Shown here: positions 11,262-24,800 of the stretch, piece after piece
How positions within the stretch are numbered: the stretch's first letter is position 1
How the letters are laid out: every line of letters begins with the position of its first letter
NCBI GenBank assembly: GCA_030248135.1
Contig: JASANC010004652.1
Span: forward strand, 1 to 64,000
Source of the DNA: Theristus sp. LFF4_11
Lineage: Eukaryota; Nematoda; Chromadorea; Monhysterida; Xyalidae
Direction of reading: 5' to 3'
DNA length: 64,000 bases
Made by a program: the position numbers and the translations under genes
Notes under the pieces: generated by a model
What the model was told of the DNA's origin: nothing
What the model saw: only the letters and a program-made list of their open reading frames with translations
The model's database searches: none

Positions 11262-14002
11262 CGCCTACCCCAAATAAATTTTGAATCTGTCTCTATCTGA
11301 ATTTTTTTCGACTCAGCTAATTTTCGAATCACAAAAAAATCTGAGCCAGTTATCTATCTAAAAAAACTTGTCTTCGAAAACATGAAATAAAACACAGAAC
11401 AAAACATAAAATGAGTCAATTTTTGACCAAAATTCACCACGAGTGTTTTGAAAAAGCGCAGCCTGAAATTTCTTGCTCTAATGCAGAAGCACTTGATGAT
11501 AGAAAGCTCGATAGGCACCTTACGTGACGGCGGTTTATGTGCGTTTTTTTGGTTAGCCCAGGCTAAAAAGTTGCCTAAATTACTGTTCGTTCGAACAACA
11601 GAGAAAGCGTCATTGTTTGCACTAGCGTTCTTTATTTCCGCAAATCACTCATCCATCTCATTCCCACTCCACAGTTGCATTTTACCATTTCACGTGAATT
11701 TCTTCTTGATTGTTAATCCGTCACGATCTTCTGCGTTACGTCAGGCTGCAGTTTTGTTGTTGCGCTGCTTATGTCTTATGACATGCTTATGACCGAAACA
11801 AATCAGCCAGCTAGTCGTTGTTGTGCGTTCATCATTCCCTTGCTGGTTACAGCATTGTCACATCGCACACCAAACAAGACGATTAGAAATGTTTCTTTAT
11901 GTTACTGTTTAATAAGAGCCCGTCAAGTCGCACACACACGATCATATTTGTACATGTAGGATATGATGTGCGTCTGTGGTGCTTATTTGCATAACCTGTT
12001 TATCTCCCATTCTAGTCTTTTTGTGGGACGGCCGGATAGCACATGTACATGTTTGACGGCAAGAGTCACTGTTTTGAAATGCATTTTGTTGTTGCTGTGT
12101 TCTGTGTTGTGTTGTTAGTCGCTTTATTTACAACAGCACTGTTTGCGGTTTCTATTTAAAATGATTGAACGAAGTTTTTTTAGAAAAAATTTTGAGCAAG
12201 CATGATTTTGTACACTAACAACCAACTAACGGACCAACCGCAAACGGTGCCAACTTGTTTAAATTAAGATAGAATTGTTGTTTATTTAATTTAAGAACTC
12301 TGTAAACATTTGTCTCAATGCCACTTTTATGAGAGGCTGAGTTAAGCCTTTTTGAAAGTGCTGTTAGGAAAAACAGACATCATAAGGTCGTTATACTTTG
12401 TAAAAGACATTATTGCTCGTTTTTTGTTGGAGTTGAATGGGTTGTTAGTTTTTCACTGTTGATGTCAATATCAACTATTTTCATTTTTCGCTCACTTGCC
12501 TCACCTTATTTTAGTGTTGCGGTAGTGCAACCGATTTCGTGGCCATATTGTGTGTTTATTCGCGTTGTTACGATTATTCACGTATCACACTGAAAGTGTA
12601 GCTTTTGTTTGTTTTATTTCATAAAACAGAGTCGCAGTCCACTGGCATTCGTTTTAGTTTTTCACTGATAGTTTTTCGTTTTGATAATGTTTTGTTTGGT
12701 TTCTTCGGTAATTTTTACCAAAATGTTGATAAACATATGGTGGTTTTTCTGATGTTTACTGGTCAGGGATACAAAAGGAATCAAGTGAAAATGCATTAAA
12801 AGCTGCATTTCTTTCCTAGCATATACTGCCGGTGTGTGTGTGCATTTTTTATTTTATTACTCACTGCTTTGCGCATTGATGTCTCATTCCAAAGTTTTTT
12901 TTGAGTCAATATCCATTCAATACCGTATTCGCACAATCGATGTTTTGGATTTCTCATATGGCGTTTTGTTTCGAAGTTTCCTAGCATCTTAGATTATGCG
13001 TTGCATTTTGATTATTAACCTTACATTGATAAATCAAGCCAGTACCAGTATAACTATAAGCGCCGAAAAAAGTCATCAAAAAGTTGTCAACAATCTTCAG
13101 TTTGCACACACCTGGTTGTATTGATAAAAAGGCGGCTATGCGAAAAATTTTAATAGTAGTAAAGTTGATGTGACGACAAAGGTGTGTCTCTGTTCGGGGG
13201 TACAGATTATTTGCTTGTGTATTTGAGTAATGATAACCGATATAGCGATAACTAACAAAGAAACGTGCCCAACGTGATGTTCACATCGTTCAGCACAGCA
13301 TATTTAGTGTTTTATTTGCGTATGTTTGTTGTGCTGTCTGTGCACGCGCATCAGCAACACATGCACCATATACATATTCTGCTGATCGAATCGACGTACT
13401 ATTATGTACGCTCATGCATTATGTTTTGTGTCTTTTCCATCCACTTGCCTGTCGTTTTCCACCATATTCAGAATACGATGGCCATGGTGGTCGTTGTTCT
13501 GCTGTGTAACAATTGAAAGGAGCGCACATCGCACATGTCTCTCACTCCACGTCTGTGTTTAACATATTGCCATTGGTCGCACTACTTTTGCTTCTTTTTG
13601 CACTTGTTTAATTGATGTCATTTGTCATTGACTTCAGGTCAACACCGTTTTTTAATTTGATTAAAAAAACGTTAGTATCAAACCGTTTAATAAATTTATT
13701 TTTTTTAACCAGTGCTGTTAACATTCAAAAATTATGTAAAATCAAAATAGTTGAGGCACATCCGCATCATAGGATTTATCCTTTAAAATAATATTTTCCG
13801 TGCACTTATAGCGGTTGATATAAACCGGTTGATCCTTCATGACTTCTGTCTTAATGTAAAACCAACTTATTTAGGATCTTGCAAAGTTTGAGATTGCTTG
13901 TAGTTTCTGAACCGCTGTGTTGTTTCATCAGTAAAATGTTTTTTATGTTTCTTTCTCATGTCCGTCTTTATGTTGTCGTTGTCCCACAGCATCTAAAAGA
14001 GT

Positions 14003-14195
14003 GGTTGTTGTTGGTGTTTGGATTTTTAGGCAATGTTTTCAACCAGGGCTAATCCAGAGAATCGTACAGAACGCCATTGAGTAGGGCGACCATCGAGTTT
14101 TCTCTGTCATTAAGTGCCTATACACACCTCGGCGGGGCTCGATCCCCCGAGCGCACAGACTGTGTTCTAACGCACTACCACCAGGCCACGAGGTG
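14003..14195 (-). mobile_element. tRNA-derived SINE, copy on minus strand
   Basis: Reverse complement of the unit at 39756-39960: a GTT-repeat tail at its left, a body with CGCCATTGAGTAGGGCG and TCTGTCATTAAGTGCC, then a tRNA-like head with a GGGGCTCGATCCCC B box and an ACCACCAGGCCACGAGG A-box side. It is diverged a few percent from the other copies and lies in the intergenic spacer. Confidence 0.8.
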
Positions 14196-17100
14196 GTATT
14201 TGTGTATGTCACGTTATGCAGCTCTAGTGCATGTTTTAATTTTTTGTTATTCTTTAATGCCACTTCGTGATTTCAACTCCAAAAAATCGAAGCCTATATG
14301 AACCACATTGTTTTTCAGCTGCAGTTTTCCCGAGTTGTCATTGATGAGAGCGATGCTCAAGCTCAACACGGTCATTCTCCTGTCATTTCCAGTTTCACTT
14401 AACATGATTTTTTTGTCAGTCAAGCTTTTCTGTTGGCTCTTGCAAATAGTTTAGGCATGTCACTTACCGCAATTCAAAACAAATCGGATACACACGTTTG
14501 CGTGCAATAGGTTGCTGCAAAGCGCGCCACTGCGCCGCGCCACCCACTGCCGTATGATGGTGGTAGAACCGTCGTCGTTCGCATAATATGCACAGATGTA
14601 GCAGCACAGAGACACATGTACGGGCATACAACAGCAATAGGAGAAAGGCAATGCATAGGCCAATTGATTAGGCTTCATGGTTGCAAGGCTCGCTGCTGCG
14701 CGTTTGTGGTGTTGCTCTCGTCTCGGTGGTCGTGGTTTTCAAGCGTCACACGTATACGTGAAGGCGGACAAGACTCGTCATTTTGGCGGCCTATGCACGG
14801 ATGAAAGCGTCTTGGGACTTTCAAGACGAGTTAGAGGTTGCTCTATGCTCGTTTTTGTGCATGTGATTGTTGTTGTTTCAAACTCTCACACTTATTCTTT
14901 AATTTCTTGGCAACAAAAGCATTCTTTTTTAAAGACTTATTAACAATTACTCACCCAATTCGACTTATCATTTTGTCATTTCAACATTGGAACTACGCAT
15001 TTCTGCTATTTTTACATTTCAACAGTTTGGGATGCTTTTTTGTCTGCTGGATAGTGTGAGGTTCAAACAGTTTAACATCGATAAATCGCTGAAACAAAAA
15101 GCAATAATAAGTTTCAAAGCAGTTGATTGCTAGTGAAATAAACAAACAAAGCAAATTAGTGTCACTCAGTCGGCTAGCACTCGTTTACTACTGTTGAGTG
15201 CTGCTTGCTGTAATTTGTTATTAATTCATTAAATTGTTGATCAATTTTAGGGTTTCAATTCATTTGTCACGAGCGGCAAACATTAATTTGTGTTGCCGCC
15301 GATTAGCTGCTGTCTTTTCAGGCTTTATCGATAAATAATCTTTAATGATAATGATATTCAATTGCAAATTGTCTTTTTGCCCAAACAACGTTGTTAGCAA
15401 TTTGATGCACGAACACCTTATCAATTAGCTAAAATAAAATAGCTTCTCATGGTGGCATGTATGCCATCCTGTATTCCCATTTAATTTTTGCTGTTTTATT
15501 TTATGTTTTTGTCACATCTTTCATTTATTATCACAGGCTTGCGGCTTTCAGCAATGCACAGCACGTGTGCTTGTTGAGTGTGAGATGCAGTGTCTGTATG
15601 GTTGTGTGTTTTCAACAATATTATAAGCAAAACAGCTTTGCATTTTAGCAGCAGCGTTCACGGCGTTGTTGTTGTTAAGTGCTGCAACGCGGCTGACCGG
15701 CTATGATGATATACGTCGTACTCACGTATCCTCCAACACAGCACACATGCTGCATACATACAATGTCTAATCGCATTCGGTTGGCGTGTTATTTGCGCTC
15801 GCTCTTGCGTTCACTTACATCTATCCCTAAACATGCGCCGCAGTGCCTATTTTTGTTCTGTTCTCCAGAGCACGGAGCGGCTTGTTCAGCTTGACGGTTA
15901 TTCTCCCATTGCTGATCATTGAAATCGGCTGTGACGTTTTGAGTGTTGCATTCGACCTCCTCCATCATAATCATCATTGAATGCTGTTGCTTTTGTTTCT
16001 TCTGTTCTACATGAACTTTTATCACTGAAATCGTGCACACATTTGCTAATCGAAAAAAAACATGGCCGGGTTTACGCATGGCTATTAAAGCAAGAAGCAC
16101 GACGTGCAAACTTTGGCATGTCGGTACCACGTTTTCAATTGAGCTTATTAGTTTCATTTCATCCGAAATGATGACTGGACAAAATAATAACATCACAAAT
16201 CCGCTCAGAGTTTGCTGGTAAACGCGTAACTCGGATCAGCGAGGCTCCCAAAGGGCAAAGTGACACAGCAGCAATGCGGTAATAATTTGTGTGAATGCGT
16301 GTGCTGTGCGTTTCGGATTCTTCCGAGTGACTGACTGTTCCAGCTGACCGAAGTCATCTTAGTGTGTTTTTGTTCTCCATGATGTTTCCGTGTTGTAGTT
16401 GTTCCACTTGTTAACCGAGATAACGTAGCCACCTACAATCCGTTTGGCGCGAAAATACCGATCGCATGACAGCAAAAGTAGATCGGAACAGAATCACGTG
16501 GCCATTTCTAGGACTTACAGAGATATTGATTGAATCTTTTTGTTTTTGTTTTTTTATTTTTTTGAATTTTTAGCTTTTTACTGTCGAAATTGATGGATTA
16601 TTATAATTGGAATGGATTCGAGCTTTTGAACAACTGTTGAATTTGAATAGCGCATGCTTTCTGCTGTTTCACAGCGTGCCGCCGTCTGTTCATTTGCAGT
16701 TTTTATTTTTTTAGAAAGTTCAACAATTTGTATAGTTATTATTACGAATCACAGTGCGGAGGAAAACCTGTTGCGTTGTTATCTGAGAACATCATCGCTA
16801 TTAATCATGCATGTTGCAGTATATTTTTTGGGTTGTTTGGCATTTGTGTTCTGTGGGCGCGGAAGTTCATTTCGGCCATGCCCGTAGACACAAAACACGT
16901 GTGCACGCCTAATCGACTCAATTCTTTTTTATGATTACCAGCAGAATCGACGCGTCGTTCGTTCATCGCGCGCGCACGCCGTGTGACGAACGACGAGCTT
17001 CTTGAACGTGTCTTTCTGTGTCTCTTTCTTCAGATCTTCGTGCGTGTGTTTGTGTGTGTGTGTGTGCATTCGAAGCGAAACCGAAACAACACACAACACC

Positions 17101-17282
17101 ATCACACAACACACAACGAGCATCCAATCCACTATGACTCGCCACTAGTGACTACTGCAAAACGCTGCCTGCCTGTGCTGCCTGCTGCTACTGCCGCACA
17201 GCCGGCCGGTTAGTGTGATGTTTGCACGCGCTCGTGTCTTTCCATCTCTCTGTATGTTTATGCAGTGCTGCTACACGAGCGA

Positions 17283-17306
17283 ACACACACACACACACAC
17301 ACACAC
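17283..17306. repeat. CA dinucleotide microsatellite
   Basis: A pure CA repeat of about a dozen units, close to the CpG-rich interval upstream of Atrophin. Confidence 0.8.
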
Positions 17307-18347
17307 ATACTCGCATACGTATGCTCGCTCACTCGGCCTTTTATAATATCTGTTCTGTTCTGGTCTACTCTCTCTCTGTTGGTTGGCTGCTTGTTCGTTG
17401 TGTATGTATTCATGCTTTTTATTGTGTCATGTTAATGTGTGGCCGTCTACAACGCTACCAAAGTATACAGCCTAACCTATTGCGCGTCGCTGCCGACACC
17501 ATTGACCAGCTGGCTTGTTAGCTGGGTGATTTTTTCAGCGTTCTTTGCTCTTCTCATTGAGATGATCATGTCGACCGCTGCAACGCAATTATGGTGTTTC
17601 GGTATTGTTCTTTATTTTAGTTCTGTAGACTGTAATATTTAATGTCCACGGTTTTCACAATTGTCGTCTTGCTGGATTACGCATGTTTTAGTGCGTTAAA
17701 TCTGTTGAATTGTTTCGTTAGGCTTGTTTACAATTAATCGGATTTCAAAACGGGTGACTGTTGTAACTGCAGTTATGTGTTTCGCTGTAGTGCAATTAAT
17801 TTTTATTCACGGTCAGTCAGTATAGTTTTTTGTTATCGCGTTAAGAACTCAATCTGACAATCCACTCAAATTATCCCATGAAACGAAAAACTTTTTACTC
17901 GATTTACATCACTCTCAGCTTATACGTCATGTTTCCTCTTTGTGCCTAGATGTTAGCAGTTGTCTTCATGAAGTAATGCGTGCTTTATTAATTACGACTG
18001 TTCAAGCGAAGGTTTTGAAAACTTATGTGATGCGGATGCAAAGGAAGCTTTACAAAAAGTGCGGTTTTCCGTCGGTTCATGTACATTTTTTCATAACCAA
18101 TGGCTTGCTTGTAGGCATGATGGCAACGTTATACTCAAGGCGTTCCGGTTGTTGTGTCTTGCGGGATATTCGTTACTTCTGTGCTGCTGTTACCATCGAA
18201 CCCTGCTGCTAATTACAACTGTTGAAGCAAATGAATTTTGTCAGACCGCGGTAATCATCGGACAAATCGCAAATAATTATCAAGCTTGACCGTTTCAACG
18301 TTATTTCTCCCGCATCGATATAAATTAGCAACCGTTGCGGTATCATA

Positions 18348-21300
18348 ATGGACGAGGGGCCACATTTTGCACTCGCTCATCAGCCACCGCCGAGTCAGCT
18401 TAACCCCGAGGAGTGCATTGCCAACGGTTTATGGGAGGTCGAACCGGTCTACTACAACGTAAGCATCAGCAGTAACAATTCGAATCCGCGCGTCAAGCGA
18501 GGCAAGGCATACCGACAGACGGATAACGGTGAATACGTCTGCTTCGAGTCGTGTGACGGCACCGTTTATCACATTGGAGGTTGGCCGGCTTCAAGCGTTC
18601 TATCGGTTTCTGTTTGTTATTTTTTTAAAGCCTGTTTGATCTTTCGAATTGACTCAGCAAATTCATCTATTTTTGTGCAGTTCTAGTTCACTGCGTATAA
18701 TAGTTATACGTTCAGTTATTACGTTGGTGGTGTACCGTGTGCGTGCGTTGATGGTTGTATTCAATGACTAATATTGGGCTTGCGCTAACCGTGTGTGACA
18801 TTCCCTATTTGTATTGAGCGTTCGTGGACGAGTGCGAAAAACAGCGTGTTTTCAAACAAAAAAGTTTAATAAATGCACGCTTTTTTATTATTGCATTTCT
18901 ACACGCATAAGGCAGTCAGAGAATGAAAACCAGACAAAACGATTGCATCAATCGATAACGAAAGTTGGCCGTTGATGTTTTCTGAGTTTTGTGGTGTGTG
19001 GATATCCACAGTGTGAATGAAACGTGTGTCATATGTTGTTATGCCATGAAACTTATCCGAAATCAATTTTGCTGTTGATTATAGTGGCAATGGTTTAATT
19101 TTTTTCAATGCTGTATGTGAAGTATAATAGATAGATGGTGACTGTGACTGTCATAACCACCACCGATTGCAGGTGAGAAAAATCGGGGAAGAAGAAAAGG
19201 TGTGGTATGCGCATATGAGTGTGCTGTGGTATTTTTTTTCTTCCGATCCGATACTATTTACAACTGAAAGATTACATGGCTTGCAGTGGGCGATTAGGTA
19301 TGCATCAGCGTCATTGTGATCTTGCCTACCAGCCAACCGAGCAATATAGAGAGCACGTGCGCTGCTGGCAGCAACCATTGCAAAAACTACGCACACGCGA
19401 AACCTGACAGATAATGCACGCCAAGCTCGTATCGGCTGGGTGTGAACTTTGTGCGCATTTCCACCAACCAGCGATTTAACGTGCATTTAATAGAATATGC
19501 ATGTACACATTGTGTGTGGAGTGGATTGATAATGCTGTGGCAGCAACGAATGTCTCTGTCTATTTGAATCGTCCTTTCAGAATGTAGGTTTGTGTTGTGC
19601 TTGTTGACACCGACGACGCACGTTTGTCGTTGACTTGATTTTTTTTCATTCTGTTTTGACGTGAACTACCACGTAACTGCGGTTTAAAAAAATCGTTAAA
19701 GCCAAAATTGTGACCACACGAGATATTGTCTTATGTGAGAAGAGAGTATAACATCCTCAGTCACTGCTTCGATGATCTTGAAGATGCAGGAAGAGAGTTG
19801 AAATTGGAAACCCCGGCGTCACCGTCAATGCCAGCGCCAAGCAGAATAAAAAGAGCGTTGTATTCTCACAGTCCAAAGTTTTAATATGGACTTAATCTGT
19901 CACACCCTCTCACTTTGAGAAAGGTGCTCCTGCACCTGCACGTCACACATTGCAAATTCTTATTGGACAAAAGATAAAATAATCAGTTCCTCGTAGCTTT
20001 GCTTCTTTCCGCTTTTTTCAATTAATGTCAGCAGAATACTTTATCAGCTCTTTCGAAGACCACTTAAATTACGCCAGTATTCCTCCGTTACGGTCTCCTC
20101 AGTTAGTGCATCTAGAATTTTTCAGTTTATTTATCTTTAATTACAAACGTGGAGTACCCCGCATACAGACGCAATTAACTGCACCAACTTCTTTCTAACA
20201 AATACTGGACGTTTTGTTTTTTCGTAGTGTCACTTCACTGTGGATCGCGATTGTTGTTCACTTTGTTGTGACTGTTTCAGTTACTACAATCATATTTTCG
20301 GATAGATAACGTGTGTTGTGTAGCATGATATCGGTGGATGGGCGAAGAAGAAATTGAAAGGAAAATACAGACGATGTGCTGCGCCGGGGGCGGGCGCGCT
20401 TGGCGGCCAATCTAAATGATGACACGCTGTGTCGGTGAAAAACGGCAATGTCACAAACACATGTAAAAAAATGCAAAGCGTTTTCTGTCCGCTTGGCGCA
20501 TTACGCACGGGGTCTTCAAAATAGGAAAATAGTCAGGCTGTTTTACTGCTTGTTCACGAATGTGCGTGTGCGTGTGCAGTGATCAACGACTACAATTCAA
20601 TGGCCAAGTGGTTGTGTTGCTGTCAGTGCTCTCGCAAATAGCAAATAAACATAGATTGTATTGTGGAAAATAATGTGAACGTGTTGGGTTGCATTATTAT
20701 TATTTTTTAAATACAAAGTAGAAAGTCATTGGACGGAGAGCAGAAGTTTACCACTTTGTGTGTTTACCAAGTTATGCGCAACTTAAAAACAGCCCATCTC
20801 GTCCTGGTGTCAGTACGCATCCCGATCTTGAGTAGCAGTCGGGGAGATTTTGAACAATTGCACTTCAGAAATATTTAGTGGTGCAAAAACTGCGCACCTC
20901 ATCGTGAGCCTGACATTTTGTTCAGGCATGAAAATTTGTAGCGACAAAATGGCAACAGGTGAAAATAACTAGTGAAATAGACGTTGCAGTGGCACTTGCG
21001 CAGGCACTTCATCTAATATGCGTATTGTGGCGAGTGTGTGCTAGTGTTTGTTTCAATTCAGTATCAAATGTGCAAGCAAACACATGGACATCGCAAGAAC
21101 AGCTGTGTCCTGCAACGTGTGTATCACAGCAGCAGCGGGATATACAATGTATGTGTGTGGCTGATGTGCTAGCGACTGAGAACGGTGTCAGACGACATGT
21201 GCATTATGTTAATCATCATAGCGCATGACGCGTCAACTGAGCTGATGTCGTCCAATGGAGTGACGATTGAGAATGATTGCCCATGGGCCCAAGGTGCTAC

Positions 21301-21838
21301 AACTTACAGTGCGAGGGAAAGTTTATTTCAGCAGTAAAATTATTCTTTATTCGGGGTCAAAACAATTTACATCGACGTTCTATGCTATTTGCAGTTCTGA
21401 AATTTCACACCGATGATTCTGTGAGCAGTTTCACACCGAGACGGGATGAAAAGCTTGCTTCAAACAGCACAACGCAAGCTTTGCATGAAGCGTAATAAAC
21501 GTGATGCAAAACGACATTTTCATTGCTTCATCACATCAGTGTCAGTTTGCCGAGACAGACGGAACAGAGCAGAGAGCAGCACGCACAGCACGTGATGACA
21601 TTGATGGTTATGCTGTGTTGTGTGGCTGACATGCTGCCAACCACGGCGTTCATTCAGTCGTACACTGTTTATATGTTTTGCATTGCTGGTTGGTGCTGTT
21701 GCTTGCTGTGCTGTGCGCTGTGAGTGAGCGTGAATTGAATGATGAAGAGATTGCATGTGCCAAATGTTGTGGCATCAGATTGCTATGACAGAATGCTTGT
21801 GCTAATCGCGAAAATGCATTTGAAACTTCAACGTGCTC

Positions 21839-21879
<41 letters not shown>

Positions 21880-24800
21880 TTGAAGCACGCCCCCCACCGA
21901 TTCCGGAAACCCGAAGGTACCAAACTCCGGTGGGATTGGGGAACGGACGGCTCACCATCCCGTGGAACCAATACCCTCGCCACGTGAGGGGGACAGCCTC
22001 TAAGCCCCGCTCTGTCCTGGGGGCACCAGTGATCTTAGCCCGATTTCGGTTTCGGTGGCCTGCGGTCGCTATATCCCCGCAGGGCAGCGAATCCGAAAGC
22101 TTTAGTTGAAAATCTTGGATGTTGATGCCTTAGAGCGAATGATTTGTGTTTTTTGCATGTTTAAAATAGGCGTAATAATTGGAGAGAACTGCAAAACAAA
22201 TTTAAAATATCAGATATCCAATGTAAATTCGTTTGTTATATGAATTAAATCTTTTTTTTCATTTTCAGACAATGTTTATCTGGACTGTCAACAGGCGGAG
22301 CTGGCGTTTTTTATATGCGGCATTCTGGGGTTTAAAACGGTAAGTGAATTCGTGAGTTTCCTGAATTATTCTTTTATAGGACATCAAAATTTTCCCGATA
22401 CGACGCTATCATTGTGAATTGTTATCTTACCATTATCATAAAATTGTCCAAGGAATGTCATGCAGTGTTAAAAACACAAACATCGTTTTGTGTTTGTGTG
22501 CAGTCAATGATACAGGTGCTGCCAGTGTAGTTTGGAACTGCAATGTTGCTAAAACCTAGTATCAAACTGATTGCTTTTTTGAACAAAATCATAATAATAG
22601 TGCTCATCTGTCGGCGTTTAACAATTTGTCATTAAAATGCACTTACTGCATTCACATTAAATACACTTTTGGAAACAACGTTGGTTTTGCTGTGTTTGGG
22701 GTTGTCTTGAAAAAACGGTAATTTTATGTGATTTGTGCTTGTTTAGTTTTACAAACCTTTGAACGGGCGCACTTGACAGATCTTGATCAACTTTAGATGA
22801 CAACGTTGTTGTTTGGCGTCAGGGTGGATGTTGAAAAAAGTGGACTAAACAAGGGTATGACGAATATTACAGACGAACTGCCAGTCAGTCTACAAATATA
22901 TGCAGTAATAAATTTCAAGCCAAAAGCATTCTTTGGTGGTGCATCGAAGCGACCACGGCAAACGCGACCGAAACAGACGGCTCTCGGCTGTGCACGGAGA
23001 AAACAGCTATTTGTCCAGCAACAGTCGTTGTAGTTGTGTTGTTTTTATTTGTGTTTGTTGTCGTTGCTTTTTCTGTGAACGCTTTCAGTCAGAATTTTTG
23101 AGGCGTTCTGTTCTGGTCGAGTGGTTGGCGCTCACATCCAGCCAGCACTTCTTATTTTTGTTGCTTACATAACAACAACAACAACAGCAACAACAACAAC
23201 AACGGCAACATCATAAAATACGAGTCTATTGACACATGTGTTATGTGTGAGATGGCAGTTTGTTCCAGTGGAGTGTTTTGTGTTTGCGTATGTGTTCCTG
23301 TTTTCAGTTAGCGATGATAACACCCAGTAATAGATGCGGTTACGCCACTGTTTGTATGTCGAATTTCAGTGGTTATCTGTCGAGCGGACTGCGCAAACAG
23401 TGCTGCCGCCAAACGGAGAGTTGCTTCTATTTTGCCACTCTGTTCGCAGGTTAGGTGTGCATCCGCGTCGGTATTGTCGGTTGCAGTGTTGTCTGTTTAA
23501 CGTTGATTGATGACATCCTCAATTGCACCATTTGTTTTCCGTTCTTTGTTGCTCCCATACCGATGTCATCGAATTAATACTCGATTGAAGAAGAAAAAAC
23601 TCGATTTTGAAATGAAAAAACAACGCAGTGACGGTGAACGTGATGTACCAGTCGGATCTTGTAACGGGCGAATGTAATTAGGCGAATAATGAATAATTTT
23701 GAACAATACTTTTCAACACTTTTCAACTGTTTCTACGTAACTTGGGCGTGGTAACTATCTTGTCAGCATCAAATTACAAATGTTGGCAAAGGTCGCGTTC
23801 GCGCTGTTTTGCCACTGGTCTCGTGAGGGATGGAGGGCGCAAAGGCAGCAGAAAACGCGATTAACAAAACACGTGTTATGTATTTGAAATTTAAAACGTT
23901 TGCTTGTTTGTTAGCGTCACCTATAACCAATGTTCTGGCCTCCGTCATTAGTATGCCGTGCAGCAATTCACATCATCGACTTGCGAATCAAATCCGCCGA
24001 AATATGATCTTCGATCATATCAGCAGTCGTGTTTTGTTACGTTGAGAAATGAAATGGAAATTGAGTTTGATTTTGATTCAGTTTTTACATGATTGACACA
24101 ATGCAGTCTCGAGGGGTGTGTTGCGCGTTCCATATATTTGAACTTTTTAGTTCCTTGATGGTTCAGAAGTTTGACTGCAGAGGTACTACTATCGTGTGTT
24201 GAACTGTAGTTTTAAACATGTGAAGTGAAGTCATCATGGCTTCAATGCCTTCAATAGCTCGCCTAATGAGTTTGAAACCTCCACCGTACAATACGTACGT
24301 CAACAGAATTGTTACAGTAAATAGAGACAGCGTTTGTGTTTCGTGGTAAATTTGAAATTTACATTCGACTAAATTGGTGCCGTGTTTTGTGTGTGTGTAT
24401 GAATTGTTCTTGCATCTCCGACCGACTGTGTGTGTGTGGTTGTTTGATGGCGACCGGGCCGGGCCGGGCTTGAAAATCCCAAGGCCAACATAATGAATGA
24501 TGGATTAGCATCAGATCGCGATCACATGTCTCTCCAAAGAGAGCGCGAGAAAATGGCACTCAATATTGAGGGCGATTCATGCAATGCTCTCGGAGCTGTG
24601 TTTCGGTCTCGTTCGCAAATATTCTTCGCTGTTGTATTTTGTTCGGGCAGTATGCGCATTTTGTGAGTTTTTGTTTCGTGTGGATGGTTTACTTATCAAT
24701 GCTGGTTGTGGAAAGAAAGTTGATACTCTTAAGATATGTTTGTTTGTATTTTCACCGTCATGTGTGTGTGGCAGTGCTTGTTGCCGATAGCCGAGATGAA

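Larger units (their letters stand above)
4249..18347. other. 14 kb gene-poor spacer between divergent K2P and Atrophin genes
   Basis: No exon with domain-like protein, consistent codon use or paired splice sites was recognised on either strand. The open frames are short (up to about 145 codons) and low in complexity. What it holds: a G-rich TIR element (5290-5747), a hAT-type element (5875-6583), a CCGAC-type tandem tract (8390-8425), a 230 bp MITE (9934-10164), SINE pieces (10580-10650, 14003-14195), TTTTCT-rich DNA (11090-11180), a poly-G run (11246-11261) and a CA microsatellite (17283-17306). The CpG-rich interval around 16930-17230 is the best candidate for a distal promoter or 5' UTR exon of Atrophin, but no firm core-promoter motif was found. 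Confidence 0.5.
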